A stretch of 64,000 nt of DNA, taken from contig JBLHJX010000002.1 in the NCBI GenBank assembly GCA_047619225.1, positions 7,431 through 71,430 on the forward strand, written 5' to 3'. Source of the stretch: JABIFK01 sp047619225 (GTDB lineage Bacteria > Latescibacterota > UBA2968). Both the position numbers and the translations under genes were made by a program. Below are positions 42,251 through 51,700 of this stretch, piece by piece; the first letter of the stretch is position 1; every line of letters begins with the position of its first letter. The notes below the pieces were generated by a model. The model saw only the letters and a program-made list of their open reading frames with translations, was not told the DNA's origin and did not search any database.

Positions 42251-43441
42251 TTACCGTGCCCCCGGATACGCACCCGCTGGATGTTTCAACAATTCCTCCT
42301 CAATCAAATCCGACCCCAACCCCGGCCGCGTTGGCACCTGCAAAAACCCATCCCGAATCTCAAACGGATGCGTCATAATTTCATCCCGCCAAGGCGCGTC
42401 ATCTACATCCATCTCACAAATAAAAAAATTAGGCACCGTCGCACACACATTGGCAGAAACCAACGTATTGATCGGACTGTGACAATTATGCGGCGCAATC
42501 AACGTATCATATGCATGCGCAAAATCACAGATCTTCTTCCCCATCGTAATCCCATTCCAAGCCAAATCAGGCATAATCACATCTTGCGCATGCAACTGCA
42601 AAAACGGTTTATACCCCAACACCCCAAACAAACTTTCCCCTGTACAAATCGGCGTTGTCGTCGACTCGCGTATCGTACGCAATGCCTCCGCATCAAACGT
42701 CTCCGTCTCCAACCACATCAAATCATACGGCTCCAACACCCGCGCCAGTTTAATCGCGCCACCCAACTTAAACGTAAACGCCACATCCAACGCAATCCCC
42801 ACATCTGGCCCCAACACCTCCCGAAACGCACCCACTATCGCCTCCGCATTGCGCAACACAGGCCCAGGTGCGTCCCCCGCGTGCGTCGAAAACGCATTGC
42901 GCACCCACTTTGTATCGGGCCGATCTTGCAGCGGAAACAAATTCGTCTTAATCGCTGTAAATCCACGTTCCAACACTTCCTCAGCCAACCGTTTCACATC
43001 ATCCGTCGTCTCCACGCATGGCACCCCAATCCGCTCGGCCCGCTCAGGTTGCGCCCGAATAGATCCACAATGTGACCAATACAACCGCATCTCATCGCGC
43101 ATCTTCCCCCCCAACAGTTGCCACACCGGCGCATTCAACACCTTCCCCCGAATATCCCACAATGCCGAATCAATGCCTGACATCGCTTTATAAGCAATGC
43201 CTCCCATATGCCGCACAGATGCCGCGTTGAGCTCCCACCAAATCGCCTCAGCCTGCATCGGGTCTTTGCCAATAATCCATTCCGAATACCGTTCCACCGT
43301 TGCCACAACCGGCCCAGGCGATCCCCAATCCGTACAATCTCCCCATCCAATCACACCCGGATCACTCGTCTCAATCTTTACAAACGTCCACGGGCGAAAC
43401 CCACCATCTACAATAAACGTCTTCACTTTTGTAATTTTCAT
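42251..43441 (-). CDS. Enolase-superfamily sugar-acid dehydratase/cycloisomerase (mandelate racemase group)
   Basis: 396 residues. N-terminal capping domain (MKITKVKTFIVDGGFRPWTF; KAMSGIDSALWDIRGKVLNA) followed by a TIM barrel. Metal ligands appear as Asp in VGIALDVAFTF (about 217), Glu in LMWLETETF (about 243) and Glu in TGESLFG (about 269); the catalytic His is likely in DTLIAPHNCHSPI (about 319). This set fits galactonate-dehydratase-like enzymes. AAGGAT lies before the ATG. Sulfatase and oxidoreductase/isomerase genes in the region suggest use of sulfated or acidic sugars. Confidence 0.88.
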   Translation of the reverse strand: MKITKVKTFIVDGGFRPWTFVKIETSDPGVIGWGDCTDWGSPGPVVATVERYSEWIIGKDPMQAEAIWWELNAASVRHMGGIAYKAMSGIDSALWDIRGKVLNAPVWQLLGGKMRDEMRLYWSHCGSIRAQPERAERIGVPCVETTDDVKRLAEEVLERGFTAIKTNLFPLQDRPDTKWVRNAFSTHAGDAPGPVLRNAEAIVGAFREVLGPDVGIALDVAFTFKLGGAIKLARVLEPYDLMWLETETFDAEALRTIRESTTTPICTGESLFGVLGYKPFLQLHAQDVIMPDLAWNGITMGKKICDFAHAYDTLIAPHNCHSPINTLVSANVCATVPNFFICEMDVDDAPWRDEIMTHPFEIRDGFLQVPTRPGLGSDLIEEELLKHPAGAYPGAR

Positions 43442-43448
43442 AACATCC

Positions 43449-43907
43449 TTAATCCTCTTCAGGATTTAAAATAAAAAGCCCCTCTTGCCTTGCGATCTGA
43501 CAAAAGGGGATATCGGCACATACAAAATAATCAAGTGGTGCTTGTCTATGAAATTCAAGTGCAACAGCTAACTGGAGTGCATCTAACGTTCGCAAATTTT
43601 CAGTGCGTGCATATGTCATCAACAGACGGATCGCACGTTGTTGATGTATGAGATTAAGAGGAAGAATACGGAGCTTACGATTTCGAATATCTGAAAGGAA
43701 TCGACTACGTAAAATACGAAAGTCATTTGGAATCAATATCCCCATACGAACAAGTCGAGCAAGAGCAGAATGCCATTCAATCAGTCCAAGACGTGAAATA
43801 AAGATGCGATTGCTTGGTTCGTTAATGAGGTCTATAACTTTCTTCCGGCCTATTTCCTCATGATAATATTTAATCAGGGCACTGGTATCAAAAAAACAGT
43901 TTGCCAT
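43449..43907 (-). CDS. PIN-domain ribonuclease toxin (VapC family)
   Basis: 152 residues. ANCFFDTSALIKYYHEEIGR gives the first acidic residue (Asp7), IEWHSALARL the conserved Glu, LRTLDALQLAVALE the third, and FVCADIPF the last, all in PIN positions. Typical length. The ATG overlaps the stop of the upstream small gene by one base (TAATG), as in toxin-antitoxin pairs. It would cleave RNA when freed from the antitoxin. The gene immediately follows the enolase-superfamily gene on the same strand and marks the edge of the defence-like island. Confidence 0.88.
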   Translation of the reverse strand: MANCFFDTSALIKYYHEEIGRKKVIDLINEPSNRIFISRLGLIEWHSALARLVRMGILIPNDFRILRSRFLSDIRNRKLRILPLNLIHQQRAIRLLMTYARTENLRTLDALQLAVALEFHRQAPLDYFVCADIPFCQIARQEGLFILNPEED

Positions 43908-44215
43908 TACCGCTCATCTCTTTCTTCACTTATCATTTTTGCCATAGATCCTTTGATTTTAGAAGTGATTTTGAGAACTTCTTCCATAGTTATAGAAGAG
44001 TCCGCTTCGGCCATCATTTCCTGCCCAAGGTCAGACGCCCAAAACTCTTTATCTTCTAAATCATGAGATGCATCTTCGATTTGATAAGAAGTTTGCAACT
44101 GTGCCTCTATTCTTCGCCTCACTTCCATCAAATCTTCCGACGAAAGTTTACAAACCGTCTCAATCAATCTTTCCAAAGGCAATTGAATACTCACATCTTT
44201 ATCCGTAATGGCCAT
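43907..44215 (-). CDS. Putative antitoxin of the PIN toxin
   Basis: 102 residues, acidic and helical: DVSIQLPLERLIETVCKLSS, MEVRRRIEAQLQTSYQIEDA and a C-terminal EEVLKITSKIKGSMAKMISE. Position directly before the PIN gene with one base of overlap is the usual place of the VapB-type antitoxin. No clear AbrB, RHH or Phd fold is visible, so the antitoxin call rests on context. Confidence 0.65.
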   Translation of the reverse strand: MAITDKDVSIQLPLERLIETVCKLSSEDLMEVRRRIEAQLQTSYQIEDASHDLEDKEFWASDLGQEMMAEADSSITMEEVLKITSKIKGSMAKMISEERDER

Positions 44216-44327
44216 CTTTCCCCTCTTTAATCAGAGATTCTATATTGTCAACACACCTCTCGAAATATATCCCAATCACAGATAGAATTCAAGCCATCAA
44301 TCACATGATCAAATCACAGCTTACTTT

Positions 44328-44954
44328 TCACAGTTTACCCACCTCATCCAATCGCAAAACTTTTGCCCCCACCGCTATCAAATGGGCGTTGGCATCACTC
44401 TCCAAAGTATACACAATTTTTCCTGCTGCAATAACATCTTGCGCCAAAACCGCCGTTTTGCCATTAGGATTGGCATGAACAACAAGCACGTCTTGGGCAA
44501 GTGTAGCCACAAACCGATTGCGCAGTTCAGACAAAGCCGCCGTCACGCGCATGTGCCGATCTTCAAATGGAGACAATACCAACATCTGTCCACTCTGAAT
44601 CTTCGACCGCCAAGTCACAGGCACCCGCATCCGATTTAAACTCCGTGCCGGACAAACCACAATGGGTTGATCACCCCGCATCAACACATCAAACGCTTCT
44701 TTTTCCATGGGTGTATGAAATCCACTGATCACAGTAGCACCCGAATCGCGCAAATGTTGTGCAACATCATATGTTTTAAGCACCAAATCACCAGGGCAAC
44801 GAACCGAGCAAAACATGCCCAACAAACTGGGCTGTAAAATATCGAAATTGCCTAAGAATGAAAGACGGTGTGGGGATTCAAAAAGAGAGGACGTTTTAAG
44901 CGCAGGCGGGTAGCGAGAATCGTCGGTCAGAATATGGTGAATAGAAACATTCAT
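44328..44954 (-). CDS. DprA/Smf-like Rossmann-fold protein
   Basis: 208 residues from the ATG giving MNVSIHHILTDDSRYPPALK; starts four codons (ATG) or nine codons (TTG) upstream are possible. It contains RLSFLGNFDILQPSLLGMFC, VAQHLRDSGATVISGFHTPM, DVLMRGDQPIVVCPARSLNR and KTAVLAQDVIAAGKIVYTLE, a DprA-like order, but without the SAM and winged-helix domains of competence DprA and with weak nucleotide motifs. Such stand-alone forms occur in defence islands. It follows the DUF2283-like gene closely, suggesting an operon. Confidence 0.7.
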   Translation of the reverse strand: MNVSIHHILTDDSRYPPALKTSSLFESPHRLSFLGNFDILQPSLLGMFCSVRCPGDLVLKTYDVAQHLRDSGATVISGFHTPMEKEAFDVLMRGDQPIVVCPARSLNRMRVPVTWRSKIQSGQMLVLSPFEDRHMRVTAALSELRNRFVATLAQDVLVVHANPNGKTAVLAQDVIAAGKIVYTLESDANAHLIAVGAKVLRLDEVGKL

Positions 44955-44977
44955 AGAGATACCCATTAACAATAATG

Positions 44978-45394
44978 TCAAATAGCAGCCATTGTCGGTT
45001 TAATGTCCACAAACGTCAACGGTATCTGCTCTGTGGGAGAAACTTGAAAATGTGACACCTTTAAAAACTGGCTCACAGGCATTGACATAATAATCTGAAA
45101 AACCATATCCTGCAAATCTTCTGGCAGGTTATCCAACTTGTTCAGAGGAAAACTACGCGGCCCATATTCTGTTCGCTCGGTCAAAATAGAAAAATCAAGC
45201 AACAGCAAACTGATCGCGCGTTTGCTTCTTCTGTTAAACCGCAAAACAATGTGATCCGTAATTTCAACACCCGTGGCCGATTCATTCTCACCAAAAAAGA
45301 TCTCCAGATGATCAGCCTCTTGATCATAAACGAGATGAACCAAAGTGCCGTCAGAGGTTGTGGTTTCTGTCTTAACAAGATTGAGTTCGCTCAT
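44978..45394 (-). CDS. DUF2283-like protein
   Basis: 138 residues. The first half has VHLVYDQEADHLEIFFGENE and ITDHIVLRFNRRSKRAISLL, a beta-rich DUF2283-type domain. The second half (GPRSFPLNKLDNLPEDLQDM) is helical and unassigned. Function unknown; DUF2283 genes are often near toxin-antitoxin or mobile genes, which fits the surroundings. It precedes the DprA-like gene with 23 bases between. Confidence 0.65.
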   Translation of the reverse strand: MSELNLVKTETTTSDGTLVHLVYDQEADHLEIFFGENESATGVEITDHIVLRFNRRSKRAISLLLLDFSILTERTEYGPRSFPLNKLDNLPEDLQDMVFQIIMSMPVSQFLKVSHFQVSPTEQIPLTFVDIKPTMAAI

Positions 45395-45515
45395 TGGCTC
45401 ATCAACATTTATGACATATTCCTCGAAAAGATTCTATGGACAATCATGTTCTATAAAAATAGCCAAACAAAATCAAAATGCCAATCACAAACACGCTTCC
45501 CGATTTGGGAAAGAG

Positions 45516-47420
45516 CTATTCATCCACATCAATCCCCATCCGATATTTGATGTCGTAATTGATAATAAAATCCAATTCCTCATCCGTAAACCCATAATGC
45601 TGCGCCAATACACGATCAATCTCGTCTATGATGGGTTTGCTAACACGCGGTTGAAATGTTTGGATGTTTTTTATACCAAATTTTCCATAATTATTTGTAA
45701 GAATTTTTGAATTTTTCTCAAAATCTTTCATAAGCTTTCTAGCCAAAGAAGATATTTCACTAACAGAGGAAAGCTTGTTTAAAGAAGATCTGAAGTGATC
45801 AAGTTCTCGCCGATTCACATTACGCACATCTGAAAAAGCATTAAAAAACCAAAAGAAAAGTGTCGAATTGAGTAAAGCAATAAGAGCATAAACTTCAGAG
45901 GAATTATTAAGACGGATTTCTTTTAGTTCCGTTGGAGCTAACGCATTATCCTTTTCATCGGTGATTTTTGGTATAAAATCGAAAAATTGAACGAAATATC
46001 TGAGTTTTCGAGTATAGTAAACAATATGATTAGCATTTTTCCGATAAAATTGATACAAAATCGGATGCTTCTGTATCTTCTCCAGTATTGACATTTCTAA
46101 TGGTGTAGAGATTTTTGCAATGGCATCCTTTACCAAATTCGATTCTGCCTTTTGATCAACATATTTTGTTGTTCCAAGAAGATGGTCTCGTTCTTCAGAG
46201 AGCCAGCGGTGATACTTTGAAATAAAAAACCCTTCTCCACCAGCAAAATCTGAAAGCCAAATAGTTAGACGTTTTTCAACACCATTAAATAGTTTTGATG
46301 GACGCTCTGCAAAATTCGTTATCCAAGACTTGATATTTTTATTTATAAATAATTTTCGGAGATCAGAGAATCCATCAGCACTAACAATTGAAATTGGAAT
46401 AATCATTCCGAATTTTCCATACTCTTTCAAAAGTATAAAGGAACGTTCTATAATAAACGCATATAGATCCCCACAGGACTCTGTCCTATAATTTTTTATA
46501 TTATATGACTTTTGAACCTTTCTGTATTCCACATAAGGCGGATTCCCAATAATTATGTCAAACCCACCACTTTCCATAATTGCATAAAAATCCACAAACC
46601 AGTGAAAGGGCTGATGTGTGGCAAGCCACTCTGCATATTTTTTATGCTGTTTATCTGGGTCAATAATATTATACTCTGTAGCAAGGTAACGATTGAGTTC
46701 ATTTTCAAGGTCAGCAAGGCGGTCGCGCAATTCTTTCTTATGTCCAGCAGTGATGTTGCCCCCATGCTGAGTTTGTTGTTCCCGAAATTGTTTAAACGCC
46801 TTTGCCGCATTCTCCGTACGTTCCTGAATTTTGGGCAATTCGAGTTGCTTCACCAAATCAGTTTTAAGTGTCCGTTTCACATCCTCAAATGTCGCAAACC
46901 CAACCAACGTATTGCCCGCACGAATGTTAAAATCAATATCTGGCAACGGTTCAAGATCTTCTACATTTTCAATTTGAGACACGAGTTTCAAAAACAGCCG
47001 CAGCTTGCAAATCTCCGTCGCTTCGGCCATAATATCTACACCAAAGAGATTCTTCAAAATAATGGTTTTGTAAATGAAATAGGCACGGCTGGCATGATCC
47101 TCTACCTGTTGCAATGTCTCCCGAAAATCACTGAACTTTTTCGGCGAGTGTTTTTCACCCGAACGATCCAAATCATCTACAAAATGCTGCATCCGAATCA
47201 GGCACATATCATACAGCGGTTCAAGAATATTCAAAGCCGCAAACAGAAACGCGCCCGAACCACACGTGGGGTCGAGCACAGTCACATTAGAAATGGCCTT
47301 ATAAAAGGCACGCAACACGTCAGCATCTTCACACCGGTCAATTGCATCACGCGCAAATTGAATAATATCCAAATTCAGCGTGATAAAATCATTGATCGTT
47401 GTCACATCACCATTTTGCAA
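45516..47420 (-). CDS. Eco57I-type N6-adenine methyltransferase domain (3' part of a broken restriction-modification gene)
   Basis: 634 residues. DPTCGSGAF (about 50-58) is the AdoMet motif I, and GNPPYVEYRK (about 290) motif IV of N6-adenine methylases. The C-terminal part (LFFWFFNAFSDVRNVNRREL) resembles a target-recognition region. The frame continues upstream beyond a single TAA at 47424-47426 into restriction-enzyme-like sequence, so this is the tail of a larger Type IIG-like gene. The first methionine (MQNGDV) has no obvious ribosome site. The methylase could still fold if translated. Confidence 0.75.
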   Translation of the reverse strand: MQNGDVTTINDFITLNLDIIQFARDAIDRCEDADVLRAFYKAISNVTVLDPTCGSGAFLFAALNILEPLYDMCLIRMQHFVDDLDRSGEKHSPKKFSDFRETLQQVEDHASRAYFIYKTIILKNLFGVDIMAEATEICKLRLFLKLVSQIENVEDLEPLPDIDFNIRAGNTLVGFATFEDVKRTLKTDLVKQLELPKIQERTENAAKAFKQFREQQTQHGGNITAGHKKELRDRLADLENELNRYLATEYNIIDPDKQHKKYAEWLATHQPFHWFVDFYAIMESGGFDIIIGNPPYVEYRKVQKSYNIKNYRTESCGDLYAFIIERSFILLKEYGKFGMIIPISIVSADGFSDLRKLFINKNIKSWITNFAERPSKLFNGVEKRLTIWLSDFAGGEGFFISKYHRWLSEERDHLLGTTKYVDQKAESNLVKDAIAKISTPLEMSILEKIQKHPILYQFYRKNANHIVYYTRKLRYFVQFFDFIPKITDEKDNALAPTELKEIRLNNSSEVYALIALLNSTLFFWFFNAFSDVRNVNRRELDHFRSSLNKLSSVSEISSLARKLMKDFEKNSKILTNNYGKFGIKNIQTFQPRVSKPIIDEIDRVLAQHYGFTDEELDFIINYDIKYRMGIDVDE

Positions 47421-47423
47421 TTT

Positions 47424-47848
47424 TTAGCGCACATCCAAACATCGCTGCCGTCGCGCCACATGCTCGCGCCAGGTTTCGGTGGGCAAAGCATACACAGCAT
47501 CCGCAGCTTTGTTCCAGCCATCGCGCTTCGACACATCGCCCACACCCACCTCAATGTCATCGGGCAATGCAACCACCTGCCCCTCATCGCCAATCACCCC
47601 TTTTAAAACCGCATCATAAATATAACGATCAGGGTCATCTTTAAGAGGTTGCCACAAAGGGGCATCTGGCGAACATGCATAAACCACCATGCCACGCTTC
47701 TCCGCTATCGCAGTCAGTTCGTAATCATAGTCATCAATCTCTATAACCTGATTGGCTGGCGAAAGTCCCAACCCAATTCCTGTGTGAACAACCCGCTAAA
47801 ATCACACTTCCCCAAACGCTCCAAAACGGCTTTTTTGTCAATATTCAT
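47424..47848 (-). pseudogene. 5' remnant of the Eco57I-type restriction-methylase gene (frameshift, stop, deletion)
   Basis: An ATG at 47848 codes for MNIDKKAVLERLGKCDFSGL, FTQELGWDF, then a frameshift near 47767 switches to PANQVIEIDDYDYELTAIAE, then KRGMVVYAC, YIYDAVLKGV, LPTETWREHVARRQRCLDVR and TAA. Intact relatives have several hundred residues between these N-terminal and central parts; they are missing. Three lesions (deletion, frameshift, nonsense) show the nuclease part is dead. Confidence 0.75.
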
Positions 47849-47952
47849 GAACGACCATCCAAAGGGTTGATATTCAAACACATTTGTGCTATATTTGGTT
47901 TAGCGACCAGCATGGGCCGGTGTCAACCGACTCTGGACAATGTCCCTGGCCG

Positions 47953-48720
47953 CTACTTTTTTTGCTGTTCTGCAATCCAACCCAACACATCTTGCAAATC
48001 TTCTCCACTGCGGTAAATAAGCCGGTCAATGGCAATAATACCACTTTCATCAAACGATTTGACCGGTAATCCTGCCTTGCCCTCTTCCTTCTTGCGCGCA
48101 CTTAACGCACACATATCGCACAATTGCAGCATGAGGCTTTTTGTCGATTCGATAAAAAACCCCTTTTCTACAATCCGATCCAACCGCAATTTACCCTCAA
48201 TACCGCGTAAAATTTTGATCGATTTTTCAATATCGTGACCAATTTCCTTGTTTTCATCTGAAATAATCACGCCTCGTTGTGTGCCAGGCAACGTATGCAA
48301 ATATTCGTTGGCCACATGGGCAACCAGTGGAAAAGCAACAATATGCGGATTAATCTGCACCCCCAAACCAAAGGTATTTTGCTGCCAACGCTGATACCGT
48401 TTTTTAACAATCGCACGATATATCAGCTTTAAATCATGACGGTGGGCAATATCAAAACAGGCGTCGCGAAAAACGATACGATCACCCACCGACATATCTT
48501 TAAACGATCCTCTGCCCGAGCGCAAGTCTGTGCCATGAATTTCAAAATTGTCAGGACGTGGATCAGGAAAATAAGTGTCAATCAAAGTTTGCAAGTCACG
48601 CTCAGCATCTTGCCAAACCTCCTCAGGCACCACAAGCCCCGCCAGCACAAAAACAGGCTGTTGGGTGTCATCCAAGTTATTGCCTGTATTGCCAGACTCA
48701 TCAAAATAGATCAAATGCAC
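47953..48720 (-). CDS. DUF3800 protein (RNase H-like fold)
   Basis: 255 residues with a GTG start preceded by GAGG. The opening HLIYFDESGNTGNN is the DUF3800 signature, with VFVLAGLVVPEE, FEIHGTDLRSG, VIISDENKEIG and LMLQLCDMCALSARKKEE, giving acidic residues in RNase H/integrase-like positions. The family is frequent in defence and mobile islands, with predicted but largely untested nuclease activity. It lies between the helicase gene and the broken restriction-methylase gene on the same strand, probably one former operon. Confidence 0.85.
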   Translation of the reverse strand: MHLIYFDESGNTGNNLDDTQQPVFVLAGLVVPEEVWQDAERDLQTLIDTYFPDPRPDNFEIHGTDLRSGRGSFKDMSVGDRIVFRDACFDIAHRHDLKLIYRAIVKKRYQRWQQNTFGLGVQINPHIVAFPLVAHVANEYLHTLPGTQRGVIISDENKEIGHDIEKSIKILRGIEGKLRLDRIVEKGFFIESTKSLMLQLCDMCALSARKKEEGKAGLPVKSFDESGIIAIDRLIYRSGEDLQDVLGWIAEQQKK

Positions 48721-48790
48721 AGCAATTTGTTCCTCAAATCAGTAGCTTGTGAATTAAAAAAATAAATGAAATCCATCACGAGAATAAAAC

Positions 48791-51700
48791 CTATACCTCC
48801 TGCTTCAAACCCATCGAACAAATAATACGAGATTCCTGCCTTTGAACATCGTCGTGAATCACACACAAACGATTATCTTCCCGCAATGCAATCACAAGTT
48901 GAGCCAAGTTATCGTCTGAAATGCCGCTGCGAAGCTGGCGGTTCAACGTATCAGTTGCTACATTGGTCATCGGATATCGATACATTTCTTCAATCGTACG
49001 GTGCAAAAGTGCCGTATCAAAAAGCGTGTTCTTAATACGATCTGCATAGCTTTTAAGCCGTTCATACACCCGAAAACGCGCACCCGAAGGACGCCCCAAT
49101 GTGCCACCAACCGATTTGGATTCACTGGCAATATGCTTCAACCCCGCCAAAACCATTTGATGATGATTATCATGATGAAGTTGAGGAAGTGTCTCAGGAC
49201 CACACTCAGCGGCACGCAAAATAGAAAATTGCGACTCTGTAATGCTGTTGCCCCCTTTATCTACCCACGCCAATGCATCATTACCCTCGGCAGTTCTGAC
49301 ATAAACAAGTGCGCCTTCGGGATATGCTGTGTTCGGATTATGGGGCTTAGTGGCATAAACCACAGATGGCAATTCTGGCACACGCTTGGCAAGGCTGGGA
49401 TCGCGATCAGTGGCATTTTTCCAAATCTGATACGCATACGATGCCAAATCGATTTCGGTGTCATCATCCCCATCTAAAACACCTGCCTTCTCCGTAAACA
49501 AATCACGCATGATATCTTCGTCATCATCATCTTCAAAAAACGATTCATCGGTACCAACGACCTCGGCATTTTCATGGAGCCGTTGCCGCACCCGAGCACG
49601 CAAGTTGATAATACGTTCAACACCCTCAGCAGGTAAAAAAGAATAGCACAAAATACGCTCAGACAACTGTCCAATACGATCCACACGCCCAGCGCGTTGA
49701 ATCAAACGAATAATGGCCCAAGGCAAATCGAAGTTGACAATAATCGCTGCGTCTTGAAGGTTTTGACCTTCACTCAGCACATCGGTCGCAATCAAAACAC
49801 GCAATGTTTGCTCAGGTGCAATCTGATCCTGTTTGTCATTGCTCACAGGGCTAAAACGATGTGCCAGATGTGTTGGATCAGATGAACCACCGGTCACACC
49901 CGAGAGCTGATCGGCTCCACGTTTCTTAAGCTGCTGTTCTAAATAGCTAACCGTATCTGCAAACTGTGTAAAAACAATAACTTTTTCATCAGGATGTTGC
50001 TTAATCAGCAAATCTTCTAAAAGATTCAATTTCACATCTTTTTCCGGCAGCCAATCTCCACAAGTTTTCAACATTTGAATAAGCTTGCGTGCATCTTTTA
50101 AAAGGTGCTTTCTCAAATTCTCATTAAATAAATCAGACCGAATCCAACGGAAACGCCGCCGAAATTTTGTGGCATATTGGGCATAAACATCCTCAGCACG
50201 CTTTAGAAAATCAGACTCTTTCCTCAGCGTTGTTCCTTGCACCTCAACAACTTCAGTAACATCATCTTCAAACAAGTCACCAGGTGCATTGACATCATCA
50301 ACATCGACATCTGTCAAACGCGCATCCAAGATACCAGGGTCTTGTGTACCAATGGGAATAGGTGCTTTGCTTTCAATAGCGTGCAAATAGATAAAATTGC
50401 GCAAAATATGGCGTTCAACAGATAAGGTAAAGGCATGACCACTGCTTTCGAGCCGTTTGAACAAATTGGTACGACAAAATCCCATCAACCCTTTACCTGC
50501 GCGTGATAAATCTTGAAGAATTGTTTTTTCTGCGCCATTTGGTGATTGATCAGGCTTTGAAATTGTGTAATTGCCCAATCCATAACGTGGCAAAAGCAAG
50601 CTGTTGATAGACCGAACAACAGGCTCTGAATACAAACGCGCATATTGATCTTCACCATTGCTATCTTCAATAGTAAATTGCACAGTCTTAGGTAAACGAA
50701 TGGGAAAATAGGATTGGGTGCCATCTTCCAATTTTAAATACTCACGCCCCTCATCATCCAATTTTGCATAATTGCCTTTAATAAAACTGCGCGTGCGCCG
50801 AACCAGATACAACCGCATCAACTCCCGCCAGTCGTCGGCGTATTCACTTTTCTCAAATGCAGCCAAAGAACGGGGTGGGCTTTGATAGCGACGCATAAAC
50901 TGTGTTTCGCCCATATCGCGCATCAACCGCTCTGGGCGTATGCCAATATCTTTCTCCTCAGGAATAAACAGACGAAGCTGATTTGCAAGATCGAGGTACG
51001 TTTTGTTATACGGCGTGGCCGAAAGCATAATCACTTTGCTTTCGCTTTGACGAATATATTCCTGAATAGCACGATAACGTTTGCCGTCTCGGTTTCGCAG
51101 ATTATGACTTTCGTCTATCAACACCAAACGAAAACGTGCAGGCACATCAGGTAATAGTTGAATAACTTGGCTAAACGGTACAATCATTGCGTGCAAACCA
51201 TATTCACGCGTATAACTTTCCCACATACCCACAAGATTTTTGGGGCACAAAATCAATGTACTCAGATAATGATCATCCTGAAAAATTCGTGCCAATGCAG
51301 TGGCCATGAGCGTTTTGCCCAAACCAACCACATCACCAATCAGCACACCACCCCGTTTATTCAAGTGATGGGCAGCAATTTTAACAGCCGCAACTTGGAA
51401 ATCAAAAAGCTTGTTGCCAAAATCTCTGGGAATCCGAAACTCTGTTAATCCTTCCCGTGCCTCTTTAGAAAGGTGATAAGCCATTTTAAGGTAAATTTCA
51501 TAGGGTGAAAGGGTCTGCTCACCCGCCCAACTTTCTTGGATAATCTGCTCTAACTCATCTGAAATATCAATACACCATCGATCTTCCCACCGCTCATCAA
51601 ACCATTTGGATAGTTTGCGACAAGCATCTTGATCTAAAACATCAACATTCAATTCGCCCTGATAGGACAGCCCAGAAAGCGTCAAATTGCTGCTGCCAAG

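Noticed and set aside
46512..47606. 364-codon plus-strand frame opposite the methylase gene
   Set aside because: No domain and no ribosome site; the minus strand has methylase motifs I and IV.
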